Shown piece after piece: positions 49,636 to 59,600 of a stretch of 64,000 nt of DNA. Every line of letters starts with the position of its first letter. Position 1 is the stretch's first letter. Both the position numbers and the translations under genes were made by a program. The stretch lies in NCBI GenBank assembly GCA_014529385.2, contig CM043953.1, positions 66,133,872 through 66,197,871 on the forward strand. The letters run 5' to 3'. The notes beneath the pieces were generated by a model. That model saw nothing but the letters and a program-made list of their open reading frames with translations. It did no database searches and had not been told where the DNA came from. Source of the DNA: Adiantum capillus-veneris (Eukaryota; Streptophyta; Polypodiopsida; Polypodiales; Pteridaceae).

Positions 49636-50053
49636 CTATTGGGAAACTTTCAAGTAAACCATTTGAGTGTAGCCATTGAAAAGATCTTTATCTAAGCTAC
49701 TCAGACCCAATTGCGCAAAGAGCTTGCTCTCATTGTCCGTGATAATAGGATCTTTGGCATGAGCAGGGTCATACCTCCTCTTATGAGTAAGGGAAGGTGC
49801 AACAACAGTGGGCAATTCCCAATAAACTTCCAAGGAACTTTCTATTTGCTTGAAGTTTTCAAAGTGCTCTTCTTGTGTGATATGCACAAAGCTATGGTTG
49901 AAATTGTCCCTCATTTGCCCCCTCACACCCCACCATGCCCCTCCTGGTCCACATAACTCATCAATATCAACAGCTTTCTCCCAATTCCTCCTTCTAGCTG
50001 CCCTCAAAAGAGCCTCCTTGCTATCCTTGCAGCAATTATGGCCACCACCTGCA
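49636..50053 (-). pseudogene. Possible host-gene exon of unknown function
   Basis: A minus-strand open frame is preceded at its upstream side by a good acceptor (tatttgcag, about 50054-50062 on the plus strand). From the acceptor the frame begins GGHNCCKDSKEALL and continues RAARRRNWEKAVDIDELCG, then GPGGAWWGVRGQM and HITQEEHFENFKQIESS, to a stop at 49636. Composition is mixed and not low-complexity, unlike the surroundings, and acceptor and frame agree. I recognise no family. No promoter or further exon was established, so it may be a fragment left by a transposed or decayed gene. Confidence 0.4.
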
Positions 50054-51136
50054 AATAGTCACATCACCGTTAATGCTACCAAAAGTATCCTGTCAAAATC
50101 CATTTTCAAATTTGAAACATCTTGCTAAACGAACAACCATTATGTTCTATCACGTTAATTAGGTGAAATTAACATTGCATTCAGCACATTATAAGATATC
50201 AAATATAGAAATAATTTCCATTCCATTGGAAGCCGAGAGTCCAATCTCATGCACATATCCCTGTTTAACCCCAGTATTATGCCCATTCCCAGAGATAAAG
50301 CCCTCAATTTTTTTTAAAAAAATCAGAGTTGAGCCGAATTTCAAAAACTTGGTTCAATTGCCTCAACTTCCATCTTCCTTATTGTTCCTATGCTTCATTT
50401 TTACCTTGGACAAGCCGTTGATCACAGATCTGGCGTAATGAATAATGATCTCCTGTTACTGTGTCATAATTATCCTCAAACACAAGGTGTTGAAAGCATG
50501 CATGCCTCGCTTGTTGAAATCTGCTTCATTCAGAAAAACATTTACTCAACTTTAGTAATCTCACAAAGATTACTCGAGTGCAATCTTCCTAACATTTGAA
50601 TCCGCAAGACAGAGAAATTATTTCATCGAAGTCATTCTTCAGCCCTTTCACTTTTATTGTTTACCACTTGCTAGCAGAGCTGCACTTTGTTTTAGCAAAT
50701 ACATTTTACATATTTCAATATGTTTCAAGCTGCTTGCATTTCAAACATTTCCGTATTTTCTAAGTTTGTTTAGAAAACAACATAATCTTTCTATAAATAA
50801 TGCACACATAGCAGATTTATTGATGAACTTGAGACTGTAGAGGAGGTCGTCTCATGCCCCTTGGCATGAGCAATGTAGCAGACATATATTTGATTGAGGA
50901 CAATCAGCTTGGGAGCATGTATCCCTTGGCCATTCAGAGATTTTCATGACGACCAATCCTCTCACTCTATTGTCAAAACCTATAATCATCGTGCTCTCCC
51001 ATCATTTCCCGCCATTGTCTACTCGAATTCTCATCTCTCCAACACATAATCCTCTCGTTCGTGGATGGAGTCTGCCAAGCAAAATGAAGTTCAGTACCAC
51101 TTCGCTTGGGTATATTGATGATGGCCACATTAAGCA
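50054..51136. other. Non-coding stretch left of gypsy element 2
   Basis: AT-rich sequence. Short plus-strand frames (50163-50438, 50390-50599, 50946-51209) are not recognisable, and the last runs into the LTR of element 2. Confidence 0.4.
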
Positions 51137-52390
51137 TGGAAAAGCGTTGTCAGGAATTTTTTGGGTGGAAATGAAGTTGCTAATCCATGCTAAAAAGCTT
51201 GCTCACTAGCCCCGAGTACATAGATGCACATAATGCTTTGAGTTTTTGGAGTGCTCTTGTAGAATTTATGTACAAAGGCTTGGTTTTGGTCAAGTTGTTG
51301 GTTGATTTTTGGGTTGGTCAAGCTTTCAAAAATTAGTTTTTAATGAGCATTCCTAGCCGTGCTTGATAGCTTGCAAATCGAACTCCGACATCATGAGTTA
51401 CACGCACTCGAAGTGGATGGTTTTTCACCTAAAAAGTCACGGCGGATGCACGTGGGAAGACGGCAAGTGGGCCGACTTGATGGTTTTTTTTAGCAATGGT
51501 ATGTTTAGACATTTTTGGAGTTCTCCGGGGTAATAAGCTCCAAGCCATGCTTTACAGCGCTATATTTGGTGGTCGGGGTCACCCTCTACGCGTCCGAGAA
51601 AATGGCTCAGTTTGGGGGCAAAACAGAAATTTCAGGTTTGGACATGGGGAAGTTGGGGAAGTTGGGGAGAGCATGCCAAGCGGCAATGGAATAACCCCAC
51701 ATGGGGGGGAGCATGTGAAAATTGGAGGGTATAAGGGAGGGAGTGGGTACCCCTTAAGGGTGTATCAAAGGAGTTAATGGAGCTTCTTGGCTTTGCTTGA
51801 GAGGGCTCGTGGGCTTTGGGAGAGGAGGGGGCGCCCAATTTGTGTTCCCATTGCCTGGACAGGCACCTTGCCCATTGTTTGGTCCCTGGACACTGTCCCC
51901 CCCCCCCCCCCCCCCCCCACTTGCCTTGGTCAAAAAGTGGCCGACAACCCATTTTTTATCCAAAAAAGGCTCAAAATGGACCAATAAAAAGGTGCCTAAA
52001 GGGGTAAATGAAGTCGGTTAAGAGGGGAGAGAAAATCCCTTCGGATAAGAGCCAAAAAAATCCCCCTTTAATAGCTGCATTTCTATGCACACCTGCAGAC
52101 ACTTTCGAAAGACCTTTTTGGAGCTTTTTCAAAACCCCGAACTTCAAATGCTTGTTATTTTGTTCTTTCCTTATCGGAATCAAGCATATGGATGCTCTAT
52201 GGACACCTACGCAAGCCAATGTACACAGTTATGTTCTCTAATTTTCCTAATTCCAAGTGTGGTTTCTGCCAGAGCTGTTCTTCTCCAAGCTTTACAAGTG
52301 TTTAACACAAGTGAATTCGGCGATGCTATTGTTGTTATTTTCGACGGTGTGATCGGTGCAAGGCTATAGGGACATTTGTTTTCATTGTCG
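51137..52390 (+). repeat. 5' LTR of gypsy element 2 (~1.25 kb)
   Basis: Direct partner of 58068-59300, sharing long strings such as tttttagcaatggtatgttt and gggcaaaacagaaatttcagg. Homology starts near 51137 and ends at cattgtcg (52390). A poly-C run at 51899-51918 is expanded here compared with seven C residues in the 3' copy. The exact first and last bases are uncertain because no clear target duplication was found. Confidence 0.85.
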
Positions 52391-52409
52391 TTTGCACTCC
52401 ACATCATTT

Positions 52410-52419
52410 TGGTGCCCCC
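52410..52419 (+). other. Candidate primer-binding site of element 2
   Basis: TGGTGCCCCC lies 20 bases after the end of LTR homology, at the position where a tRNA primer site is expected. The same decamer occurs at 6553-6562. The matching tRNA was not identified. Confidence 0.35.
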
Positions 52420-52690
52420 ACTAAGGAGAAATCCTCATGTGCTCCAATTTTTGCAAAATTTGTCCACTATGCAGGCAGAGAATGTAAAGCGGATGTGGGT
52501 CCTTATGGACAACAGCCTATGTATGTGCTATTTGTGGATAGTATTTGAGGCGGTCGTTTAATTTGGATTGCATACTTTGTGAGGGTCGTGAGGTTTTGTG
52601 AAGCCGAGCACTTGGGGCCAGGTTACCCAGTGTGAGGTGGATTAGGTACTGGAGCGATCCATCGACATCCCTTGAGTTTTCCATGTCACA

Positions 52691-54014
52691 TGTAAGTGTT
52701 TTTGTGGCAATCAAACAAGGCAGACGAGTTCCCACAGTTTCATGGATTGCCTAATGAAAATGCACAGACGTTTATTGACAAGTTGGAAGTCAATTTCTTA
52801 TTGCACACTATACTAGACCAAGCTATATTGTTGCAGTTGCTGCAGTATAGTTTACAGGATGAGGCAAAATTTTGGTTACACAATTTTGAGGAGTTGATGT
52901 AGGCACAAAACCCAAGGGTGGTTTTGGACTACAAGCATGTGAAGCAAGCTTTGTTGGCACAATACCGATCCATTGAAGCACCTGACAAAGTTTGGCATGA
53001 AATTTTGGGGTACACTTAGAAAGCTAATCAAAGCATGGATGATTTTGTCATGCAGTTTATCCGTTTATGGGATAAATGGGCTCGAGCTTTGGGAAATGAA
53101 ATTTCGCCGACCATGTTAAAGAAGGACCGTTTTGTAGCCAATCTCAAGGAAGGTTTGAAGTTCAAAGTTGAGCTGACAAGGCCCATTACTTTTGAAGAGG
53201 CAGTCACGATTGCCAGGGAGAAAGAATGGAAGGCTCAATGACTCCATGAGTACGGCAAGGCGGTTCCTGTGCAAGCTAATGGTGGCCAAGGTGAAGGAAA
53301 TCAGGCAGAGATTGGAGTCCCACCCACTCAAAGGGCTATAGACCCTAAGCAATTACAACATAATATGCATGACATGATGAACATGATGCAGGAATTACGG
53401 CTCAATGTCCTTGGAGATGGAGGTGGTCGTTGTCATGATCGGGGCCGTGGTAGAGGAATGGCCCAGCCATATGAAGCTCAACCTAATGCTAATGCAGGTC
53501 ATGGACAGGGTGGCTTTGAGCCACGAGGAAGGTTCATTCCAACTTGTTATAATTGTGAGGAACTTGGTCATATCAGCACTCATTGTCCAGGACCAATAAG
53601 GATGGGAGGTGATATGTTTCCACTTCCTGAATAGATCCCTATAATCAATGATTATGCATTGGATATAGAGGGAGATCAAGGTACTGGACAGGAAAATCAA
53701 GACTCAACCTCTAGTGGTCATGTGGGTATTGTGAGGGTAGAAAAGAAAGACGCAGATGGGTTGCCAGTAGGCAAAAGAGAAAGGGAAGTCTATGCAGCAC
53801 CAGGACCTAATCAAAAGAAAGGGAAGGAGAAAGAGGGTGAAGATGCGAAAGCCAAGAGAAAGAGAAAGCCTCGTAGACGATTTGAAGTGGCAGATTTGCC
53901 TTTGGGAGAAGGCCAAACAGCTTACAGTTTAAAGGAAGACCTGATTGGGAGGAAAGTAGATTGTACTTTTGGACAGTTGATGAATATGGTGCCCAAACTT
54001 AAAAGGCAATGAAT
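52691..54014 (+). pseudogene. gag of gypsy element 2
   Basis: One frame from about 52696 to 54014 encodes a Retrotrans_gag capsid domain (FPQFHGLPNENAQTFIDKL; AKFWLHNFEEL; FVMQFIRLWDKWARALG; RFVANLKEGLKF), an RG-rich linker, and a perfect CCHC knuckle CYNCEELGHISTHC near 53549-53590, then a Lys-rich region and SLKEDLIGRKVDCTFGQL. Four in-frame stops interrupt it (TAG 52900-52902, TAG 53017-53019, TGA 53239-53241, TAG 53632-53634) with no frameshift. All are explained by C-to-T changes of CAG or CGA. The N-terminal start was not fixed. Confidence 0.9.
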
Positions 54015-54059
54015 CCAGAAAAAGAGCCGAAGCATGGACAAGTCAGAGTGTTTTCCGTG

Positions 54060-54861
54060 GGAGAGTTACCCAACATCTGTCCTTGGTGAACACTTGGCAC
54101 AAAGGTGTGGGCATGGGAGAAGCCTACATTGATGGAGGTGCTCAAGTTTGTGTGATCATACAATCATGTGTTGAGAGACTGGGTCTCATTACATGCGAAA
54201 GCTCTGGGATTCGGATTCGACTAGCAAACCATGCCAAGGTGAAATGTTTGGGATGATCAAGAATTTGGAAGTTGAAGTCTTTAATGTGAAATTTATGGTG
54301 AACTTTCATGTTATGACAGTCGGTCTGGGAGCCTTTCCTCTCATTTTGGGACGACCTTGGTTGAGAACCGTTGGTGCCGTGCAAGATTGGGGCAAGGGCA
54401 CAATCCGTGTGCATGGCAAGAAGGGTGAAAAGAGGGTTTTTGATATGACTACCAAACAACGTATGGCACTTGAAGATGTGAGTGAGAATGATGAGTCCGG
54501 AACTACCAGTGATGATAGTTCTGAAGACTCGAAAAGTAGCACTACTTCAAGCTCCAGTGATGAGGGTGAAGTGTCATTCTTGTTGTTGGACGAGGAACAC
54601 AGAGACGTTAGTGAAGTGCTACAATTACCAGGGAATATAAATGTTTCAAGCCGTTTAGAGCAACTTGAAGAGTTGATGCAACCTAAACAGGAACTGCCAG
54701 TGAAGAAAGAGTTGATTCAAAATATGATGAGTACTGATCTGACACAAGGCGAAAGAAGGGAGTTACTTAGCAATGTTGGACAGGTTTCCAAATCTTTTTA
54801 TTACCTCATATCAGGAAATAAGGGGTTTTGTTGGGGATTTTGTGAAGATCGAGCTAGTTGA
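54060..54861 (+). pseudogene. Protease region of gypsy element 2
   Basis: The aspartic protease active site DGGAQVCVI lies at 54131-54157 in one frame. The rest of the domain (MIKNLEVEVFNVKFMV; FPLILGRPWLRTVG) is in the next frame, so a small indel lies near 54240-54250. A serine- and acid-rich linker (DDSSEDSKSSTTSSSSDEGE) leads to the RT. A further shift near 54770 breaks the join to RT. The protease would process the polyprotein; this copy is defective. Confidence 0.85.
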
Positions 54862-55530
54862 AGGGGCAAAACCAATCAGACAGAAGTTAAGGAGGATGGG
54901 CAAGGAGCAGATGAATGCTTTAAAGGAAGAAGTGGATAAGCTTTTGGATGCAAGGTTCATTGTGCCAGTGGATAATGTTGAATGGGTAAGCCCTGTAGTA
55001 GTCACCCCAAAGAAAGATGGGCGTTGGAGAGTATGTGTTGATTACAAGCCACTAAATGCGGTGACCAAGAAAGATCCTTACCCTCTGCCTTTTATTGATC
55101 AATTGCTAGATGCAGTGGCTGGTTTTGAGAGAAACAGTGTTTGTGATGGGTATTGAGGATACTTTCAGCTTATCCTTGCTCCTGAAGATAGGAAAAAGAC
55201 TACTTTTATCACGCCATGGGGTTGTTTCTGCTTTTGTTGCCTTCCTTTTGGGTTGACAAATGGGCTTGGAGCCTTTGAAAGAAAAGTAGATTGGGTCCTT
55301 GCCCCATTTCTTAGGAAGTTTGTCAAAGGGTTCATAGATGATTTTTGTGTATACAATTCAAGGAAAGAGCATATTCAGAAGCTTGAAATGACGTTTGCAA
55401 GGTATGATGAATGCGAGGGTCAGTTAAACCCCAAAAAATGTCATTTGACACAGCCAAGGGTGAAGCTTCTTGGACATGTGATTTCAAAAAATGGGATTGA
55501 GGCAGATCCAGAAAAGCTTTTGTAACTTCT
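54773..55530 (+). pseudogene. Reverse transcriptase of gypsy element 2
   Basis: Motifs in order: RQKLRRMGKEQMNALKEEV (start of the RT), VEWVSPVVVTPKKDGRWRV, CVDYKPLNAVTKKDPYPLP, TTFITPWGCF, the catalytic FIDDFCVY (about 55335-55358) and KLLGHVISKNG. A TGA at 55154-55156 falls within the conserved DGY-GYFQ segment, and a frame change follows. After EADPEKLL (to 55525) about 100 extra bases separate the protein from its continuation PKDTRQLATF at 55650, compared with seven residues at this point in element 1. Confidence 0.9.
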
Positions 55531-55639
55531 TCAATGATCAATCATCAAACATTGGGTCAAAACATTGAACTAGGCTTTGGACATGCAAGGCGTCATTTGG
55601 CTCTCACAACCAGTGGAAGCCTTATTATTGTTGTCATCC

Positions 55640-56556
55640 CAAAAGATACAAGACAATTGGCTACTTTCATTCAGAAGGTTAAATATCTGTCTCGATTCAT
55701 ACCTTTGGCATCACAGTTATTGTACCCACTGTAGCAAGTGGTTAAAAATGATCCATTGGAGTGGACACAAGACTGTGAACAAGTTTTTGATAAGGTCAAA
55801 GAAGTTTTGACCACATTGCCTATTATGCAAGCTCCTGACTGGGAGAAAGAATTTTATGTTAAGGCGTCAGCTGGAGATGATGCCATTGGGGCTATGCTAT
55901 TGCCAAGAGGGAAGGAGTCCACGTATATGAATCCTACTTATTACGCTAGCTGAGTTAAAACCCCTCATGAAAGAGAGTACTCAGAGATTGAGTTGGTGAT
56001 GATCAGTATGGTCTATGCTTGCAGACGATTCAGGTATTACCTATTGCAAAAGTCGTTCACTTTTCTCACCAACTATTCATTGCTGCCTTAGTTGTTTAAT
56101 AACTCAAATATATCAAAGATAGTGATGAAATGGGTTATAGAACTGCACGAATTTCAATTCGCTTTTTTGGTGGAAGAGAGTACTCGGGCTACCCTGGTAG
56201 ATTTACTCACTTACAAAGAGACTCCTGTTTTGGTTAAGGAAGAGGTGGTGCAAAGGAAGAAGGTCGAAACTCCTGCTATATCCAATGCTTCACTGTTATA
56301 TTTTGATGGCTCTTATCAAAGAATTCATGAAGCTGCTTCTGGAGGGATTGTTGTCTCTGATGCGCAAGGAAATCTTGTGAGGAAACAAGGGTTAAATCTT
56401 GATGCAAAAAGTAATAATGAAGCAGAGTACATGGCCCTTGCGGGCGGTCTGCACATTTGCTTACAGTTGGGAATTAAACGCCTGCAAGTCAAAGGAGATG
56501 CCTTGTTGGTTGTGAAGCAGGTATTGGGGGGTGGAAGAATAAGAACCCTAAGTTGA
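55640..56556 (+). pseudogene. RNase H domains of gypsy element 2
   Basis: The RT-linked RNase H begins after FIQKVKYLSRFIPL and includes FYVKASAGDDAIGAMLL. It is followed by a second RNase H with YFDGSY, SNNEAEYMAL and GDALLVVKQV. Stops at 55732-55734 (TAG), 55951-55953 (TGA) and 56089-56091 (TAG) share one frame and are all of the C-to-T type. Near 56525-56545 a run of six G residues marks an apparent indel that moves the rest into another frame. Dual RNase H agrees with element 1. Confidence 0.9.
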
Positions 56557-58070
56557 AAAATTTGTGTTTCAAAGTGAAATTATTTCTTAAAAATTTTGAG
56601 GCATGGAGTTTACAGCATATTGAGAGGTCTCAGAATGAAGAAGCTCATGATGCTGCCCAAGAAATGATCACTTGTGTGTTTGTGTTGAAGGCTGATGCCC
56701 CTCTATATCATGGAAGAGAAGTGCTATCAAAGGAAGCGGATTTTCTGCTTACACGTGTTTTACCTAAAGATTTGCCATCATCCAAAAAGTACAAAATGCT
56801 TGATGATGTGCTTTACATGAAAGGAAGTGATTTGATATTGCGACGTGTGCCCTGGAAAGAAGAAACCTATAAGATTTTGGAAGAGAACCATGAAGGATCC
56901 TGTGGAGGACATTTTGCCATGAAAATTATGCTACATAAGATTTTACAAGAAGGCTATGTGTGGAAGAGTGTCCAGTGGGATGTGAACCATTGGTGCAATT
57001 CTTGTTTGTGTTGCCAGAAGATGGGGAAGAGAATTTTGAAGCCTGAATTACGACAGACGATTTTAGCTTTTGATGTATTTGAAAAATGGGATCTTGATGC
57101 TATTGGACCCTTACCCATGACTGGTAAAAGAAATGTTTGCATTCTGACAGCAATGGATTATTTGTCACGTTGGGCAGAAGCTAAGGCTGTCAAACAGATT
57201 ACCAATAAAGAAATGGGGAAGTTTGTGTACGAAGATATATGTTGCAAGTTTGGTGTGCCTTTGGAACTACTTTCTGATCGGGGACCAGGATTTAGAGGAG
57301 AGTTGTTTGATTTCCTTTGTGGAAAGCTTAATATACATAGGTACAGTTCTCCTTATTATCAACAATGCAATGGTCTTAATGAGAGCTTCAATGGAGAATT
57401 AGTGAATATCTTGACAAAAATGACTCAGACACATGGGAAGACTTGGGATTAAGAGTTGCCTTGTGCACTATGGGCTTATAGAACCGCTATCAAAACAAGC
57501 ACAGGGTTTTCTCCTTATCCCTTGATTTATGGCAAGGAAGCTTTATTGCCCATTGAAGTGAAATCCCCGCACTTAAGTGGTTGTTATTGGAAGGTGAAGA
57601 AGTGAGATGCTTGGCGGAAAAGGTTGTTGGATTTACAATGCTTGTAGTTAGACAGAATTTTGGCCTTGAGTCATTATGAAGAAGTGTCAAAGAAGGCTCA
57701 GATGAAGGCCAATGAATGCGTCAAGGATAAAGGAATTGAAAAGGGTGATCTTGTGTTGTGGTACAATAGTAAACTGGACAATACTTTCCAGAAAAAGTTT
57801 CAGATTAAGTGGGAAGGTCCTTTTACTGTAGTAAACAAATTTGAAAATGGCACATATCAATTGGAAAACTTAAATGGTGCAGAGCATAAATACCGTGTTA
57901 ATGGTTATAGATTGAAGAAGTATCTGGCACGTTTGATGACAATTGTGACTGATGAAATGCTATCAATAGAAGGAGACAATGCGGAAACATCTGAAACTAT
58001 GGATGAGGTTTCTGGGGATGGAATGCAGCAGATATTCATCCTAGGGACTAAGCACGCAAGGGGGGGTTGA
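56553..58070 (+). pseudogene. Integrase of gypsy element 2
   Basis: The frame encodes the end of the second RNase H (HIERSQNEEAHDAAQ), the integrase zinc finger (NHEGSCGGH ... CLCCQK), and the catalytic core with DLDAIGPL, LSDRGPGF and GLNESFNGEL carrying D, D and E. A TAA at 57450-57452 interrupts it, followed in the same frame by TGA (57603-57605) and TAG (57645-57647). The C-terminal GPY/F-type module (KKFQIKWEGPFTVVNKF; NGTYQLENLNG) ends at 58070 inside the polypurine tract. Integrase would insert the cDNA into the genome; this copy cannot make it in one piece. Confidence 0.92.
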
Positions 58071-59300
58071 CAAGCTATGTCAAGCATTTTTTGGGTGAAA
58101 ATGAAGTTGCTAATCCATGCTAAAAAGCTTGCTCACTAGCCCTGAGTACATAGATGTACATAATGCTTTGAGTTTTTGGAGTGCTCTTGTAGAATTTATG
58201 TACAAAGGCTTGGTTTTGGTCAAGCTGTTGGTTGAGTTTTGGTTTGATCGAGCTTTCAAAAAATAGTTTTTAATGAGCATTCCTAGCCGTGCTTGATAGC
58301 TTGCAAATCGGACTCCGACATCATGAGTTACACGCACTCGAAGTGGATGGTTTTTCACTTAAAAAGTGGCGGCGGATGCATGTGGGAACACGGCAAGTGG
58401 GCCGACTTGATGGTTTTTTTTAGCAATGGTATGTTTAGAAATTTTTGGAGTTAGCTGGGGTAATAAGCTCCAAGCCATGCTTTACGGCGCTATATTTGGT
58501 GGTCAGGGTCACCCGCTACGCCTCCGAGAAAATGGCTCAGTTTGGGGGCAAAACAGAAATTTCAGGTTTGGACATGGGGAAGTTGGGGAGAGCATACCAA
58601 GTGGCAATGGAATAACCCCACATGGGGGGAGCATGTGAAAATTGGATGGTATAAGGGGGGGAGTGGGTACCCCTTAAGGATGTATTAAAGGAGTTAATGG
58701 AGCTTCTTGGCCTTGCTTGAGAGGGCTCAGGCTTTGGGGAGAGGAGGGGGCACCCAATTTGAGTTCCCACTGTCAAGACAGGCGTCCTTCCCATTTTTTG
58801 GTCCTGAGACCTGTCCCCCCCACTTCCCTTCGTCAAAAAGTGGCCGACATCCCATTTTTTACCCAAAAAAGGCTCAAAATGGACCAATAAAAAGGTGCCT
58901 AAAGGGGGAAATGAAGTTGGCTAAGAGGGGAGAGAAAATCCCTTGGGATAAGAGCCAAAAAAATCCCCCTTTAATAGCTGCATTTCTCTGCACACCTGCA
59001 GACACTTTCCAGAGACCTCCTTTTTGGAGCTTTTTTAAAATCCCCAAACTTCAAATGCTTGTAATTTTCTCATTCCTTATCGGCATCAAGCATATGGATG
59101 CTCTACGGACATCTACGCGAGCCAATCTACACACTTATGTTCTCTAATTCTCCTAATTCCAAGTGTGGTTTCTGCTAGAGCTGTTCTTCTCCAAGCTTTA
59201 CAGGTGTTTAACACAAGTGAATTCGACAATGCAGCTGTTGTTCTTTCCGACGGGGTGATCGGTGCAAGGCTATAGGGGCATTCGTTTTCATTGTCGGGTG
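58068..59300 (+). repeat. 3' LTR of gypsy element 2 (~1.23 kb)
   Basis: It follows a polypurine tract (gcaaggggggg, 58057-58067) and begins TGACAAGC. It aligns with 51137-52390 through to cattgtcg near 59300, with scattered substitutions, a shorter poly-C run and small indels. Sequence after that differs from the interior, so this is the end of the element. Confidence 0.88.
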
Positions 59301-59600
59301 GATGCATGAATAGGTGGCCCGGTTTTAACCGGTTGAAAGTTTCTTTTGGAGGCTTAAAATTTAGGGGGTATGAAACTGGTGTTATGGGCAAGAATTGTTT
59401 GAATTAAATAATCGTGTGGAGGATACAAAATCTTAAAAATCATGTGGAGGATTCAAAAACACGTGTGGAGCCCACATCAGAACGAATTTTTAGTCGAATG
59501 TTTTCATGACTGTGACTTCTCTGTATCTTTGTGCCTTTCTCCTTCTGCGCCTTTCTCAGCTCACTCTACAGCCCCCTGTGCACGCTGCTTATCCTTCGCT
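59301..59600 (+). promoter_or_regulatory. Upstream region of gene A
   Basis: Three hundred bases between the gypsy 3' LTR and the first ATG of gene A. It contains a repeated phrase (gtgtggaggat, twice) and a pyrimidine-rich stretch before the ATG. No clear TATA box was seen. Transcription could start here or in the neighbouring LTR. Confidence 0.3.

Noticed and set aside
51137-59300. Target-site duplication for gypsy element 2
   Set aside because: I compared the flanks of both LTRs and found no convincing short repeat; LTR edges remain uncertain by several bases.
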